Source: F22 sp963668535
GTDB taxonomy: Bacteria > Bacteroidota > Bacteroidia > Bacteroidales > Bacteroidaceae
Assembly (NCBI GenBank): GCA_963668535.1
Contig: OY764867.1
Coordinates: 2,418,001 to 2,482,000 of the forward strand
Direction of reading: 5' to 3'
Length of the DNA stretch: 64,000 nt
Shown here: positions 49,781 through 58,303 of the stretch, one piece after another
Layout: each line of letters opens with the position of its first letter
How positions within the stretch are numbered: the stretch's first letter is position 1
The notes under the pieces: generated by a model
Told to the model about the DNA's origin: nothing
Databases searched by the model: none
Seen by the model: the letters and a program-made list of their open reading frames with translations, nothing else
Made by a program: the position numbers and the translations under genes

Positions 49781-52486
49781 CTATTTTCTCTTGATCTTAT
49801 CGAAAGCAACTAGATGGTCTTCTTTCTGTAAATAGCTCTTACGAAGTTCATCTTGTTCTTGTCGTAAATGATTGATATAATCTGTCAATTGAGTATTGTC
49901 TAGTAATCGAGCTGCCGCTTGTACATTTTGACTGGCATCTTTCATGTGCAAGACAGCCCCCGAATAACTTGGAGCCAACTTCAAAGCTGTATGTAAAGCA
50001 GATGTTGTAGCACCACCAATCATAATAGGGCAAGTAAGACCTGTCTTTTCTGCTAGTTCCAAGACATTCTTCATTTCTTGTAACGATGGGGTAATCAATC
50101 CCGAAAGACAAATTATATCGACTTTTTCTTCTTGTGCAGTTTGGATAATTTTATCTGTTGGCACCATGACACCTAGATCGATAATGTTATATCCAGCACA
50201 AGCCATGACGACCGATACAATATTTTTGCCAATGTCATGTACATCTCCTTTTACAGTTGCAAGTAGAATCTTGCCACTATGCTGTACGTCTGTCTTTTGA
50301 GCTTCAATGGTAGGCTGTAGGTATTTAACGGCCTGTTGCATTGTTCTCGCGGTCTTGACCACTTGGGGCAAGAACATTTGTCCACTTCCAAATAATTCAC
50401 CCACAATGCGCATCCCATCCATAAGCGGACCTTCAATAATGGCAACGGCTAGTTTATATTGAGCTAGAGCTTCTTCTAAGTCGAACTCAAGATAGCTTGA
50501 TTCGCCGTGTTTAAGGGCATGTATCAATCTGTGTGCAACAGGTTCACTACGCCACGCTTGCATCTTTTTCTCAGCCTCTGCATTGTTTGTATTGAATGCT
50601 TTATCTGTGTTTTTCTCAGCAAGCATTTTTTCGGCCAATGCTATAAGGCGATTTTCATGTGTCTCATTAGGGTCTAAGAGGGCGTCTTCGATGATAGTCA
50701 GCATATCCTGTGGGATGTCACTATACATCACTTTGCTGGCAGGGTTGACTATGGCCATATCCAGCCCTGCTTGAATGGCGTGATATAAGAAGACTGAATG
50801 CATGGCTTCACGCAGATAATTATTTCCGCGGAAAGAGAAAGATAGGTTACTGATACCTCCACTGATATGTGCATATGGTAAGTTATCATGTATCCATTGT
50901 GTTGCTTCGATAAAATCAAGTGCGTAACGTCTATGTGCCTCCATGCCTGTGGCAACAGCTAGCACGTTGGGATCGAATATAATATCTTGTGGTGGAAAAC
51001 CAACGGTGTCTACGAGTAGATCGTATGCACGTTTGCAAATCTCTATCTTACGGGTGCTGGTGTCTGCTTGACCTATTTCATCAAAGGCCATGACCACAAC
51101 GGCTGCACCCATTTTCTTTAGAGTTTTAGCATGGGATATAAATACAGCTTCTCCTTCTTTTAACGAGATACTATTGACAATTGGTTTACCTTGTATTTCG
51201 TGCAGAGCTGCTTCGATAACGGACCAATCTGAAGAATCGATCATCCATGGACGAGAGGCGATAAGTGGATCACTGCCCATAATACGTAGGAAATGTACCA
51301 TCTCTTTTTGGGCATCAAGCAATCCGTCATCCATGTTGATGTCAAGAATCAAAGCACCATCTTCAACTTGTTTTCGTGCAATTTGGGCGGCTTCCTCATA
51401 GCTCTTTTCTTTGATCAAGCGTAAGAATTTACGACTACCAGCTACATTACATCGTTCTCCGATATGCGACATGTTTCGTTCGCTGGTGATAGGGAGCATC
51501 TCCATGCCAGCTAGTTGCATATGCGTTGGACTAGGTTGTGGCACTCGAGGAATAGCTCCTTCGCACATTTTGGATATGTGTTGAATGTGTGCATCTGTGG
51601 TACCACAACATCCACCAACCATATTGACCATTTGGTCTGTAAATAAGCCGCGCAACTGTTCTTCCATAATAGCCGGAGTTTGATCATACTGACCAAGCGC
51701 ATTGGGTAGTCCAGCGTTGGGATAGACGGTCAGGTAGTAAGGACTTATAGCTGCTAGTTCTCGCACAAATGGCACGAGCTTATCGGCACCAAAAGTGCAG
51801 TTAAAACCTACAGAGAGGAGAGGAAATTGGGATACGGAAGCTAAAACAGCTTCTAAGGTTTGTCCGCTTAAAGTACGCCCACTTTCTGTGAGGGTGATAC
51901 TTAATAGCAGTGGAGTGTCTTGTTGTAAAGATTCTCTAGCGTCTACTGCAGCAGTCAATGCTGCTTTGGCATTGAGTGTATCAAAAACAGTTTCAAAAAG
52001 CAGCCCATCTACACCTGCTTCAATAAGTGCAACGCACTGCTCGTAATAGGCGCTATGAAGTTCGTGCCATGTAACATCTCGTCGAGAGGCATCACTAACA
52101 TCTGGACTTAGGGAGGCTGTCTTGTTTGTTGGACCAATACTACCTAATACGTAGCGTGGTTTGCTTGGATTTCGCAGGGTATATTCTTCTGCTATTTCAC
52201 GTGCTATTCGAACAGCTTCTTTGTTGAGCTCTACAACTTTATCTTGCGTATTATAGTCTGCTTGAGATATGACTTGTGAACTAAAGGTATTGGTCTCGAT
52301 CACATCGGCTCCAGCGTCTAGGTAGGCCCGATGGATATCTTGGATAATCTCTGGGTGAGAGAGGGTGAGCATGTCCATGTTGCCTGCATGAGACAGGCGT
52401 TGCTGTATCATAGTACCCATAGCCCCGTCTAGGCATAAAACTCTCTGGGTAATGGCGTCTTGTAAGGATAATTTCTGCATAGTCAT
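49781..52486 (-). CDS. metH: Cobalamin-dependent methionine synthase core, lacking the reactivation domain
   Basis: The protein has 901 residues against about 1,230 for E. coli MetH. Domains in order: homocysteine-binding barrel with zinc ligands (VGFNCTFG near 208, GGCCGTT near 290), methyltetrahydrofolate-binding domain (SHIGERCNVAGSRKF), B12 cap (residues ~640-730) and B12-binding domain with KGDVHDIGKNIV. The protein ends soon after, so the C-terminal SAM-binding reactivation domain is absent. That domain is encoded separately at 53636-54520. The promoter is divergent from metF (TACTTTTG on the minus strand, 52533-52540). Met 52480 is an alternative start. Confidence 0.95.
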   Translation of the reverse strand: MTMQKLSLQDAITQRVLCLDGAMGTMIQQRLSHAGNMDMLTLSHPEIIQDIHRAYLDAGADVIETNTFSSQVISQADYNTQDKVVELNKEAVRIAREIAEEYTLRNPSKPRYVLGSIGPTNKTASLSPDVSDASRRDVTWHELHSAYYEQCVALIEAGVDGLLFETVFDTLNAKAALTAAVDARESLQQDTPLLLSITLTESGRTLSGQTLEAVLASVSQFPLLSVGFNCTFGADKLVPFVRELAAISPYYLTVYPNAGLPNALGQYDQTPAIMEEQLRGLFTDQMVNMVGGCCGTTDAHIQHISKMCEGAIPRVPQPSPTHMQLAGMEMLPITSERNMSHIGERCNVAGSRKFLRLIKEKSYEEAAQIARKQVEDGALILDINMDDGLLDAQKEMVHFLRIMGSDPLIASRPWMIDSSDWSVIEAALHEIQGKPIVNSISLKEGEAVFISHAKTLKKMGAAVVVMAFDEIGQADTSTRKIEICKRAYDLLVDTVGFPPQDIIFDPNVLAVATGMEAHRRYALDFIEATQWIHDNLPYAHISGGISNLSFSFRGNNYLREAMHSVFLYHAIQAGLDMAIVNPASKVMYSDIPQDMLTIIEDALLDPNETHENRLIALAEKMLAEKNTDKAFNTNNAEAEKKMQAWRSEPVAHRLIHALKHGESSYLEFDLEEALAQYKLAVAIIEGPLMDGMRIVGELFGSGQMFLPQVVKTARTMQQAVKYLQPTIEAQKTDVQHSGKILLATVKGDVHDIGKNIVSVVMACAGYNIIDLGVMVPTDKIIQTAQEEKVDIICLSGLITPSLQEMKNVLELAEKTGLTCPIMIGGATTSALHTALKLAPSYSGAVLHMKDASQNVQAAARLLDNTQLTDYINHLRQEQDELRKSYLQKEDHLVAFDKIKRK

Positions 52487-52532
52487 TCTCTCTATTAGTT
52501 GTATTTCTTATGTATAAAGTGATAAATTGATA

Positions 52533-52569
52533 CAAAAGTAGCATTTTCGGGCGGATTTTACTATCTTTG
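52533..52569. promoter_or_regulatory. Back-to-back metH and metF -7 boxes
   Basis: TACTTTTG for metH (minus, 52533-52540) and TATCTTTG for metF (plus, 52562-52569) are 21 bp apart, so each polymerase footprint covers the other's upstream element. One regulator could control both. No SAM or cobalamin riboswitch is recognisable in either leader. Confidence 0.6.
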
Positions 52570-52594
52570 CGCTCTAAAAATAACGAATAAACAT

Positions 52595-53551
52595 ATGAAT
52601 ATAATAGATATTCTTGATAACCAAACGCGTACCGCTTTTAGTTTCGAAATTTTACCTCCAATAAAAGGGGCTGGTATCCAGCCTTTATTAGATACGGTGG
52701 AGCGTCTGAGTGAGTTTGATCCTAAGTATATCAATATAACGACTCATAGAAGTGAGTATGTATATCGTCCACAAGATAATGGGTCATATTTGCGAGAAAA
52801 GGTGTATCGAAGACCAGGGACTATTGCTGTGGCAGCGGCTTTACAGCACCGATTTAATATCCCTACTGTGCCTCACCTTTTGTGCAGTGGTTTTACGCAA
52901 GCAGATACTGAGCAAATTTTGCTCGATTTGCAATTCTTGGGTATAGATAATCTATTAGTTCTGCGAGGTGATCAGGCTCCAGATGCAAGAAACTTTAAAG
53001 CAGAAGAGGGTGGCTTAGCTCATGCCTTAGAATTGCAAGATCAAGTCAACTTATTTAATGATGGGGGGTTTTACAATGGTGAGAGTATGCCTTCTGCACC
53101 TAAATCAACATTTCATTTTGGAGTGGCTTGTTATCCAGAAAAGCATGAAGAGGCACCAAACTTAGACCAAGATTTGTATTGGTTGAAGAAGAAGGTTGAA
53201 CATGGGGCTAGCTATGCTGTAACTCAGTTGTTTTACGATAATCAGAAGTATTTTGATTTTGTAGAAAAAGCAAGAGAAGCAGGTATCACTATTCCTATTA
53301 TACCAGGTATTAAGCCTTTAACTAAACGTGGACAGCTTACTGCGTTACCTAAAATCTTTAATATTGATATCCCGCAAGATTTAGTGCAGTCTGTAATGGC
53401 TTGTTCCGACGATAAAGCCGTTGCACAAGCTGGTGTTGAATGGAGTGTGCAGCAGTGTCGTGAGCTTATGGAACACGGAGTGCCAAGTATTCATTTCTAT
53501 TCGATGGGTAGAGCAGATGATGTGTATAACGTGGCTAAGGAAATTTACTAA
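52595..53551 (+). CDS. metF: 5,10-methylenetetrahydrofolate reductase
   Basis: The protein has 318 residues, the usual length. The start NQTRTAFSFEILPPIKGAGIQPLLDTVERL holds the catalytic Glu of the family, followed by PHLLCSGFTQADTEQILLDLQFLGIDNLLVLRGD and YAVTQLFYDNQKYFDFVEKA, then IPIIPGIKPL. It reduces methylene-THF to 5-methyl-THF, the methyl donor for MetH. Transcribed divergently from metH, it converges on the metH reactivation gene, with a shared terminator between. Confidence 0.95.
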   Translation: MNIIDILDNQTRTAFSFEILPPIKGAGIQPLLDTVERLSEFDPKYINITTHRSEYVYRPQDNGSYLREKVYRRPGTIAVAAALQHRFNIPTVPHLLCSGFTQADTEQILLDLQFLGIDNLLVLRGDQAPDARNFKAEEGGLAHALELQDQVNLFNDGGFYNGESMPSAPKSTFHFGVACYPEKHEEAPNLDQDLYWLKKKVEHGASYAVTQLFYDNQKYFDFVEKAREAGITIPIIPGIKPLTKRGQLTALPKIFNIDIPQDLVQSVMACSDDKAVAQAGVEWSVQQCRELMEHGVPSIHFYSMGRADDVYNVAKEIY

Positions 53552-53597
53552 TTATTCGTTGTGCAGATGGTATAATCAGAGAAAACTAGATATTCAA

Positions 53598-53632
53598 AAA
53601 ACGGACTGTTGCAGTATGCTACAGTCCGTTTT
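53598..53632. terminator. Bidirectional terminator between metF and the metH activation gene
   Basis: AAAACGGACTGT pairs with ACAGTCCGTTTT (12 bp) across an 11-nt loop, with T-rich exits on both strands, between convergent genes. Confidence 0.83.
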
Positions 53633-53635
53633 CTT

Positions 53636-54520
53636 TTATCCTAATACTCCACCCAAGAAAGGACGAAGAGTATGAGGTGCTATTTGTCGTCTTCTTGCAT
53701 AATCTTCAAATTGATCTTCGCCAATCCTGTCAATATTGAAATAACCTGCTTCAGGATGAGCAATCATCAATCCACTGACAGATGCATGCGGCTGCATGGC
53801 GCCTGTTTCGGTTAGTGTAATTCCCAGATGATCAAAGTCAAGCATATCTTTTAATAAGAAATTAATAGATTGATCGGGTAGTGAGGGATAACCAACTGCA
53901 GGACGAATACCTTGAAAACCGTTGATCAATAGTTCCGAAATAGGTAAGTCCTCTTCAGGTGCATATCCCCAATCCGTTTTTCGTACTTCTTCGTGCGCCA
54001 TCTCTATACTGGCTTCTACAAGGCGGTCGCAAACTGTTTGTGCCATCATTCTGTGGTATGGGTCATCTTTGAATTGCGATTCTGCAGCTTTATCTATAGT
54101 GGCAGCGAATAGACCTATATAGTCGGTTGCTGTTGTTGATTGAGATAAACCCTGTGTAGTGTCTACGAAATCTGACAAACTCAAAAAGCGATTATTCCCG
54201 TGATCTGTTTGTTGACGAAGTAAAGGTATCCTTTTGTTGTAAGCTGGAAAGAATAGATCTTCACCATCTATACTCGTTTCACAGAATAGAATATGTACAT
54301 GAGTACGATAGTGCACAGCCAATTGGTTGACCATTTCTATGGCTTCTTCCTTTAATTGTGCTTTCTGCGCTTTCCCCTCTGGAGTTTGACCTTTTTGTCC
54401 AGTCAATCCCCATGCATAATAAAAGTAGATCCAATTAATGTATGGAACAGCTTCTGACAAAGCGTATGATTTCTTTATCAGATGATGGACTTCTTTAGGT
54501 TGTGTCGGGGTATATGTCAT
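53636..54520 (-). CDS. Stand-alone methionine synthase reactivation (SAM-binding) domain
   Basis: The protein has 294 residues and corresponds to the C-terminal activation domain of MetH: the entry segment VPYINWIYFYYAWGLTGQ, then TDYIGLFAATI, MAQTVCDRLVEASIEMAHEEVRKTDWGY, and the SAM-binding signature GIRPAVGYPSLPDQS. E. coli has RPAPGYPACPDHT there, so the usual His is Gln here. It would bind SAM and remethylate oxidised cob(II)alamin on the MetH core encoded nearby. A comparable split is known in Thermotoga. It starts one base after the luxS stop, so expression is coupled to luxS. Confidence 0.9.
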   Translation of the reverse strand: MTYTPTQPKEVHHLIKKSYALSEAVPYINWIYFYYAWGLTGQKGQTPEGKAQKAQLKEEAIEMVNQLAVHYRTHVHILFCETSIDGEDLFFPAYNKRIPLLRQQTDHGNNRFLSLSDFVDTTQGLSQSTTATDYIGLFAATIDKAAESQFKDDPYHRMMAQTVCDRLVEASIEMAHEEVRKTDWGYAPEEDLPISELLINGFQGIRPAVGYPSLPDQSINFLLKDMLDFDHLGITLTETGAMQPHASVSGLMIAHPEAGYFNIDRIGEDQFEDYARRRQIAPHTLRPFLGGVLG

Positions 54521-54521
54521 C

Positions 54522-55010
54522 TTAATCCTCTCTAGTAGGGTATACTAATTGTTCGGGAGTAATACATTCAAGTACTTCTGTCAAATATTTCTTACTTTCA
54601 TATCTAGCCATTGGCAGATCGTGAAGAAGATAATTACCACAATCAATAGCTTCTGTTCCTGGTACTTTTCCTGTATATTCTGCCACAAAAGCAAAAGTAC
54701 GTTTTAATAAATCTACAATGTCAGCGCTAGCTAGATCACCGCGTAGCAATAGGTAGTTACCAGTTAGACAACCCATAGGACCAAAATAAATAATACGATC
54801 TTTCCATTCTTCGTCATTGCGAAGATAGGTTGCTGCAAGGTGTTCGATGGTGTGAATCGCTCCCTGACCTAGTGCTGGCTCACGATTAGGAGCTTTCATG
54901 CGAATATCAAAAGTTGTGATAACTTCTCCACCTACTTGGTCACGACGAGAAACATAAACACCTCGTTGTAGCTTATTATGATCGATTGTAAAACTTGGAA
55001 TCTTTTTCAT
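54522..55010 (-). CDS. luxS: S-ribosylhomocysteine lyase
   Basis: The protein has 162 residues from ATG 55010 (MKKIPSFTIDHNKL). The metal motif HTIEH, catalytic Cys in FGPMGCLTGNYLLL (most LuxS have GCRTGFY) and the third metal ligand in AIDCGNYLLHDLPMA are all present. LuxS cleaves S-ribosylhomocysteine to homocysteine and DPD, the AI-2 precursor. Homocysteine then feeds MetH. The adjoining gene is the MetH reactivator, which suggests methyl-cycle recycling as the main role here. The promoter is TTTG (55085-55088), 20-bp spacer, TACTTTTG (55057-55064). Confidence 0.95.
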   Translation of the reverse strand: MKKIPSFTIDHNKLQRGVYVSRRDQVGGEVITTFDIRMKAPNREPALGQGAIHTIEHLAATYLRNDEEWKDRIIYFGPMGCLTGNYLLLRGDLASADIVDLLKRTFAFVAEYTGKVPGTEAIDCGNYLLHDLPMARYESKKYLTEVLECITPEQLVYPTRED

Positions 55011-55056
55011 ATTGTTGTTGGTTGATTGATACATAGATAATGGTAAATGTGTGGTC

Positions 55057-55088
55057 CAAAAGTAGGCAAGATTTTAATGGCTCCCAAA
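55057..55088 (-). promoter_or_regulatory. Promoter of the luxS operon
   Basis: The -33/-7 pair with a 20-bp spacer lies on the minus strand immediately downstream of the terminator of small-RNA copy C. Confidence 0.65.
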
Positions 55089-55099
55089 AAATTAGGAAT

Positions 55100-55160
55100 A
55101 AAAAAAGGAGTCACACTTGACTCCAACCTTGTTAACCTTAAATCTAATACTATGAAAAAC
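55100..55160 (-). ncRNA. Putative small RNA, copy C
   Basis: On the minus strand, TTTG (55195-55198), a 20-bp spacer and TATATTTG (55167-55174) precede an RNA beginning near GTGTTTTTCATAGTATTAG and continuing through ATTTAAGGTTAACAAGGTT. It ends in GGAGTCA/TGACTCC (55107-55124) and a seven-T run. Only the loop bases differ from the copy B hairpin. The unit sits directly upstream of the luxS promoter, so incomplete termination could extend into luxS. Confidence 0.7.
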
Positions 55161-55301
55161 ACAGTACAAATATAATGGTTGGTTGTGATATGTCCAAATG
55201 AATGGGCCTTAAAAGCATGTTGGATAACATTATTTTTGTTTTTATGCTTTACAACACCCCAATTTAATCGGATTTTAAGGTTTCTAATTCGTCCAATTTG
55301 C

Positions 55302-55309
55302 TATATTTG
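55302..55309 (+). promoter_or_regulatory. -7 box of ppdK
   Basis: TATATTTG lies about 95 bp upstream of the ppdK ATG; no convincing -33 box is present. The 394-bp luxS-ppdK gap otherwise holds small-RNA copy C and the luxS promoter. Confidence 0.5.
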
Positions 55310-55404
55310 CATTACAAAATCACCAGTTTGGTGGACTCATACCACGAATCTTCCATACTTTTGGTGCATAAATCGAAACCATTAACCCTTAATTGAAAAA
55401 GACC

Positions 55405-58146
55405 ATGGATAAAAAAAGAGTGTACCGTTTTGGTAATGGCCAGGCGGAAGGTAAGGCGGAGATGCGTAACCTTTTAGGTGGAAAAGGCGCTAACTTGGCA
55501 GAAATGAATCTTATAGGTGTACCTGTGCCTCCTGGTTTTACTATTACTACTGATACATGCAACGAATATTATACGCTTGGCGAAGAAAGCATTATCTCTC
55601 TTCTAAAAGATGAAGTAGATGAGGCTGTAAAGCATATAGAAAAGCTAATGCGCTCTACTTTCGGTGATATAGAAAATCCTTTACTTGTTTCTGTACGTTC
55701 TGGTGCTCGTGCATCTATGCCAGGTATGATGGATACCATCTTAAACTTGGGATTGAATGACGAGGTCGTGGAAGGACTTGCTCGTAAAACGAATAACCCA
55801 CGATTTGCTTGGGATAGTTATCGTCGTTTTGTACAAATGTATGGTGACGTGGTGTTGGGTATGAAACCTGAGGATAAGGAAGCCATAGATCCATTTGAAG
55901 CCATTTTGGATGAGGTTAAAGAAGCAAAAGGAGTTAAGCTTGATAATGAATTGGATGTTGAAGATCTAAAAGAACTGGTGCTCAAATTCAAAGCGGCAGT
56001 GAAACAACAAACGGGTAATGATTTTCCAACGGATGCTAAAGATCAACTTTGGGGAGCTATTTGTGCGGTGTTTAACTCTTGGATGAATGAACGAGCTATA
56101 TTGTATCGTAAAATGGAGGGCATTCCAGATGAGTGGGGAACTGCTGTAAGTGTGCAGGCTATGGTCTTTGGTAATATGGGTGATAGTTCTGCTACTGGGG
56201 TGTGTTTTACTCGTGATGCTGGTAATGGAGAAAACTTGTTTAACGGTGAGTATCTGATTAATGCACAGGGTGAAGATGTCGTAGCGGGTATTCGTACTCC
56301 ACAACAAATTACAAAAATAGGTTCTCAGCGATGGGCTGTGATGGCTGGTGTGACTGAGGATGAACGTTTGGCTAAATATCCTTCTATGGAAGAAGCACTT
56401 CCTGAGATGTATGCAGAATTAAATGCTATACAGGAAAAGCTAGAACATCACTATCATGATATGCAAGATATGGAATTTACCGTTCAAGAAGGTAAGTTGT
56501 GGTTCTTGCAAACACGTAATGGAAAACGTACTGGTTCGGCAATGGTTAAGATTGCTATGGATATGGTTGAAGAAGGACTTATTGATGAGAAAGATGCAGT
56601 CTTGCGGATTGAACCAAATAAATTGGACGAATTGTTGCATCCTGTATTTGATAAGGATGCTTTAAAGTCGGCTCACGTCTTGACACGTGGGTTGCCTGCA
56701 TCTCCAGGTGCTGCGACAGGTCAGATCGTCTTTTTTGCGGATGATGCTGCCGAGTGGGCTGCGCAAGGAAAACAAGTTGTGATGGTACGTATTGAAACAT
56801 CTCCTGAGGATTTGGCGGGTATGGCAGTTGCATCTGGTATCTTGACTGCTCGTGGCGGAATGACATCGCATGCAGCTGTTGTGGCACGTGGCATGGGTAA
56901 ATGTTGTGTGTCTGGTGCAGGGGCGCTTATTATCGACTATAAAACTCGTACTGTAGCAATCGAAGGTACTGTACTTCAGGAAGGAGACTATATCTCTATT
57001 AATGGTACAACTGGTGAGGTGTACGGTGGCGAGGTCAAGACTCAGGCTGCTGAGTTGTCTGGTGATTTTGCAAAACTGATGGACTTGTCTGATAAATATG
57101 CGCGTCTTGTGGTACGTACCAATGCTGATACTCCACACGATGCACAAGTGGCACGAAATTTTGGGGCTGTTGGTATCGGTCTTTGTCGTACGGAACACAT
57201 GTTTTTTGAAGGCGAAAAGATTAAGGCGATGCGTGAGATGATTCTTGCTGAAGATGCAGCTGGACGTGAAAAAGCTTTGGCTAAGATTCTTCCTTATCAA
57301 AAAGAAGATTTTAAGGGCATTTTCCGAGTAATGGCTGGTTGTCCTGTGACAGTTCGTTTACTTGATCCACCTTTGCATGAGTTTGTACCGCATGATGAAA
57401 AGGGACAAAAAGAAATGGCAGAAACAATGGGGGTATCTTTGCAATATATTCAACAACGTGTTGAGTCTTTGATGGAACATAACCCTATGCTAGGACATCG
57501 TGGCTGTCGTTTGGGAAACACCTATCCTGAAATTACAGAAATGCAGACACGAGCTATTATAGGTGCGGCACTCGAGTTGAAAATGGAAGGTGTAGACACT
57601 CACCCTGAAATTATGGTACCGCTAACTGGTATTTTATACGAGTTTAAGGAACAGGAAACTGTTATTAGACGTACAGCCAATCAGTTGTTTGAAGAGGTTG
57701 GCGATACTATTGATTATAAAGTGGGCACAATGATTGAAATTCCTCGTGCAGCTCTCACAGCAGCTAAAATAGCTTCTTCTGCTGAGTTCTTCTCGTTTGG
57801 AACGAATGATTTGACTCAAATGACATTTGGATATAGCCGAGATGATATCGCTAGTTTTTTACCTGTGTATCTAGAGAAGAAAATTTTAAAAGTGGATCCC
57901 TTCCAAGTGTTGGATCAAAATGGGGTAGGGCAATTAGTTCGTATGGCTACTGAAAATGGACGTGCTCAACGACACGATTTAAAATGTGGGATCTGTGGAG
58001 AACATGGAGGTGAGCCTAGTTCGGTGAAGTTTTGCCATCAAGTAGGACTTAATTATGTGAGTTGTTCTCCTTTTAGAGTGCCAGTGGCAAGGCTTGCAGC
58101 TGCTCAAGCTGCGATTGAAGAGGCACAAGTTGTCTATTGTGATTAG
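55405..58146 (+). CDS. ppdK: Pyruvate, phosphate dikinase
   Basis: The protein has 913 residues from ATG 55405. The nucleotide-binding N-terminus (GNGQAEGKAEMRNLLGGKGANLAEM), the phosphohistidine segment GGMTSHAAVVARGMGKCCVSG, and the PEP/pyruvate-binding barrel (VGIGLCRTEHMFFE, HRGCRLGNTYPEI, SFGTNDLTQMTFGYSRDD, CGICGEHGGEP) are intact. It interconverts pyruvate, ATP and Pi with PEP, AMP and PPi, used in anaerobes for glycolysis or gluconeogenesis. An upstream in-frame TTG (55393) is less likely. It is monocistronic. Confidence 0.96.
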   Translation: MDKKRVYRFGNGQAEGKAEMRNLLGGKGANLAEMNLIGVPVPPGFTITTDTCNEYYTLGEESIISLLKDEVDEAVKHIEKLMRSTFGDIENPLLVSVRSGARASMPGMMDTILNLGLNDEVVEGLARKTNNPRFAWDSYRRFVQMYGDVVLGMKPEDKEAIDPFEAILDEVKEAKGVKLDNELDVEDLKELVLKFKAAVKQQTGNDFPTDAKDQLWGAICAVFNSWMNERAILYRKMEGIPDEWGTAVSVQAMVFGNMGDSSATGVCFTRDAGNGENLFNGEYLINAQGEDVVAGIRTPQQITKIGSQRWAVMAGVTEDERLAKYPSMEEALPEMYAELNAIQEKLEHHYHDMQDMEFTVQEGKLWFLQTRNGKRTGSAMVKIAMDMVEEGLIDEKDAVLRIEPNKLDELLHPVFDKDALKSAHVLTRGLPASPGAATGQIVFFADDAAEWAAQGKQVVMVRIETSPEDLAGMAVASGILTARGGMTSHAAVVARGMGKCCVSGAGALIIDYKTRTVAIEGTVLQEGDYISINGTTGEVYGGEVKTQAAELSGDFAKLMDLSDKYARLVVRTNADTPHDAQVARNFGAVGIGLCRTEHMFFEGEKIKAMREMILAEDAAGREKALAKILPYQKEDFKGIFRVMAGCPVTVRLLDPPLHEFVPHDEKGQKEMAETMGVSLQYIQQRVESLMEHNPMLGHRGCRLGNTYPEITEMQTRAIIGAALELKMEGVDTHPEIMVPLTGILYEFKEQETVIRRTANQLFEEVGDTIDYKVGTMIEIPRAALTAAKIASSAEFFSFGTNDLTQMTFGYSRDDIASFLPVYLEKKILKVDPFQVLDQNGVGQLVRMATENGRAQRHDLKCGICGEHGGEPSSVKFCHQVGLNYVSCSPFRVPVARLAAAQAAIEEAQVVYCD

Positions 58147-58168
58147 TATATGTAATACATCCCTTAAA

Positions 58169-58212
58169 AGTGCGGTTAAGCTGATAAAATCTGCTTGAAT
58201 CGCACTTTTTTC
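58169..58212 (+). terminator. Intrinsic terminator after ppdK
   Basis: AGTGCGGTTAAGC pairs imperfectly with GCTTGAATCGCACT, and a seven-T run follows. Confidence 0.78.
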
Positions 58213-58303
58213 TATAATAAAATGCTTCATAGAATAAACCTTTTGGTATTATAGCTATCTTAGCATCAGAACAATAAATACTAATCTAAAATTCAGTAAT
58301 AAG

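Noticed and set aside
52487..52594. Cobalamin or SAM riboswitch in the metH/metF intergenic region
   Set aside because: The leaders are too short (about 40 and 20 nt) and show no conserved riboswitch core or terminator.
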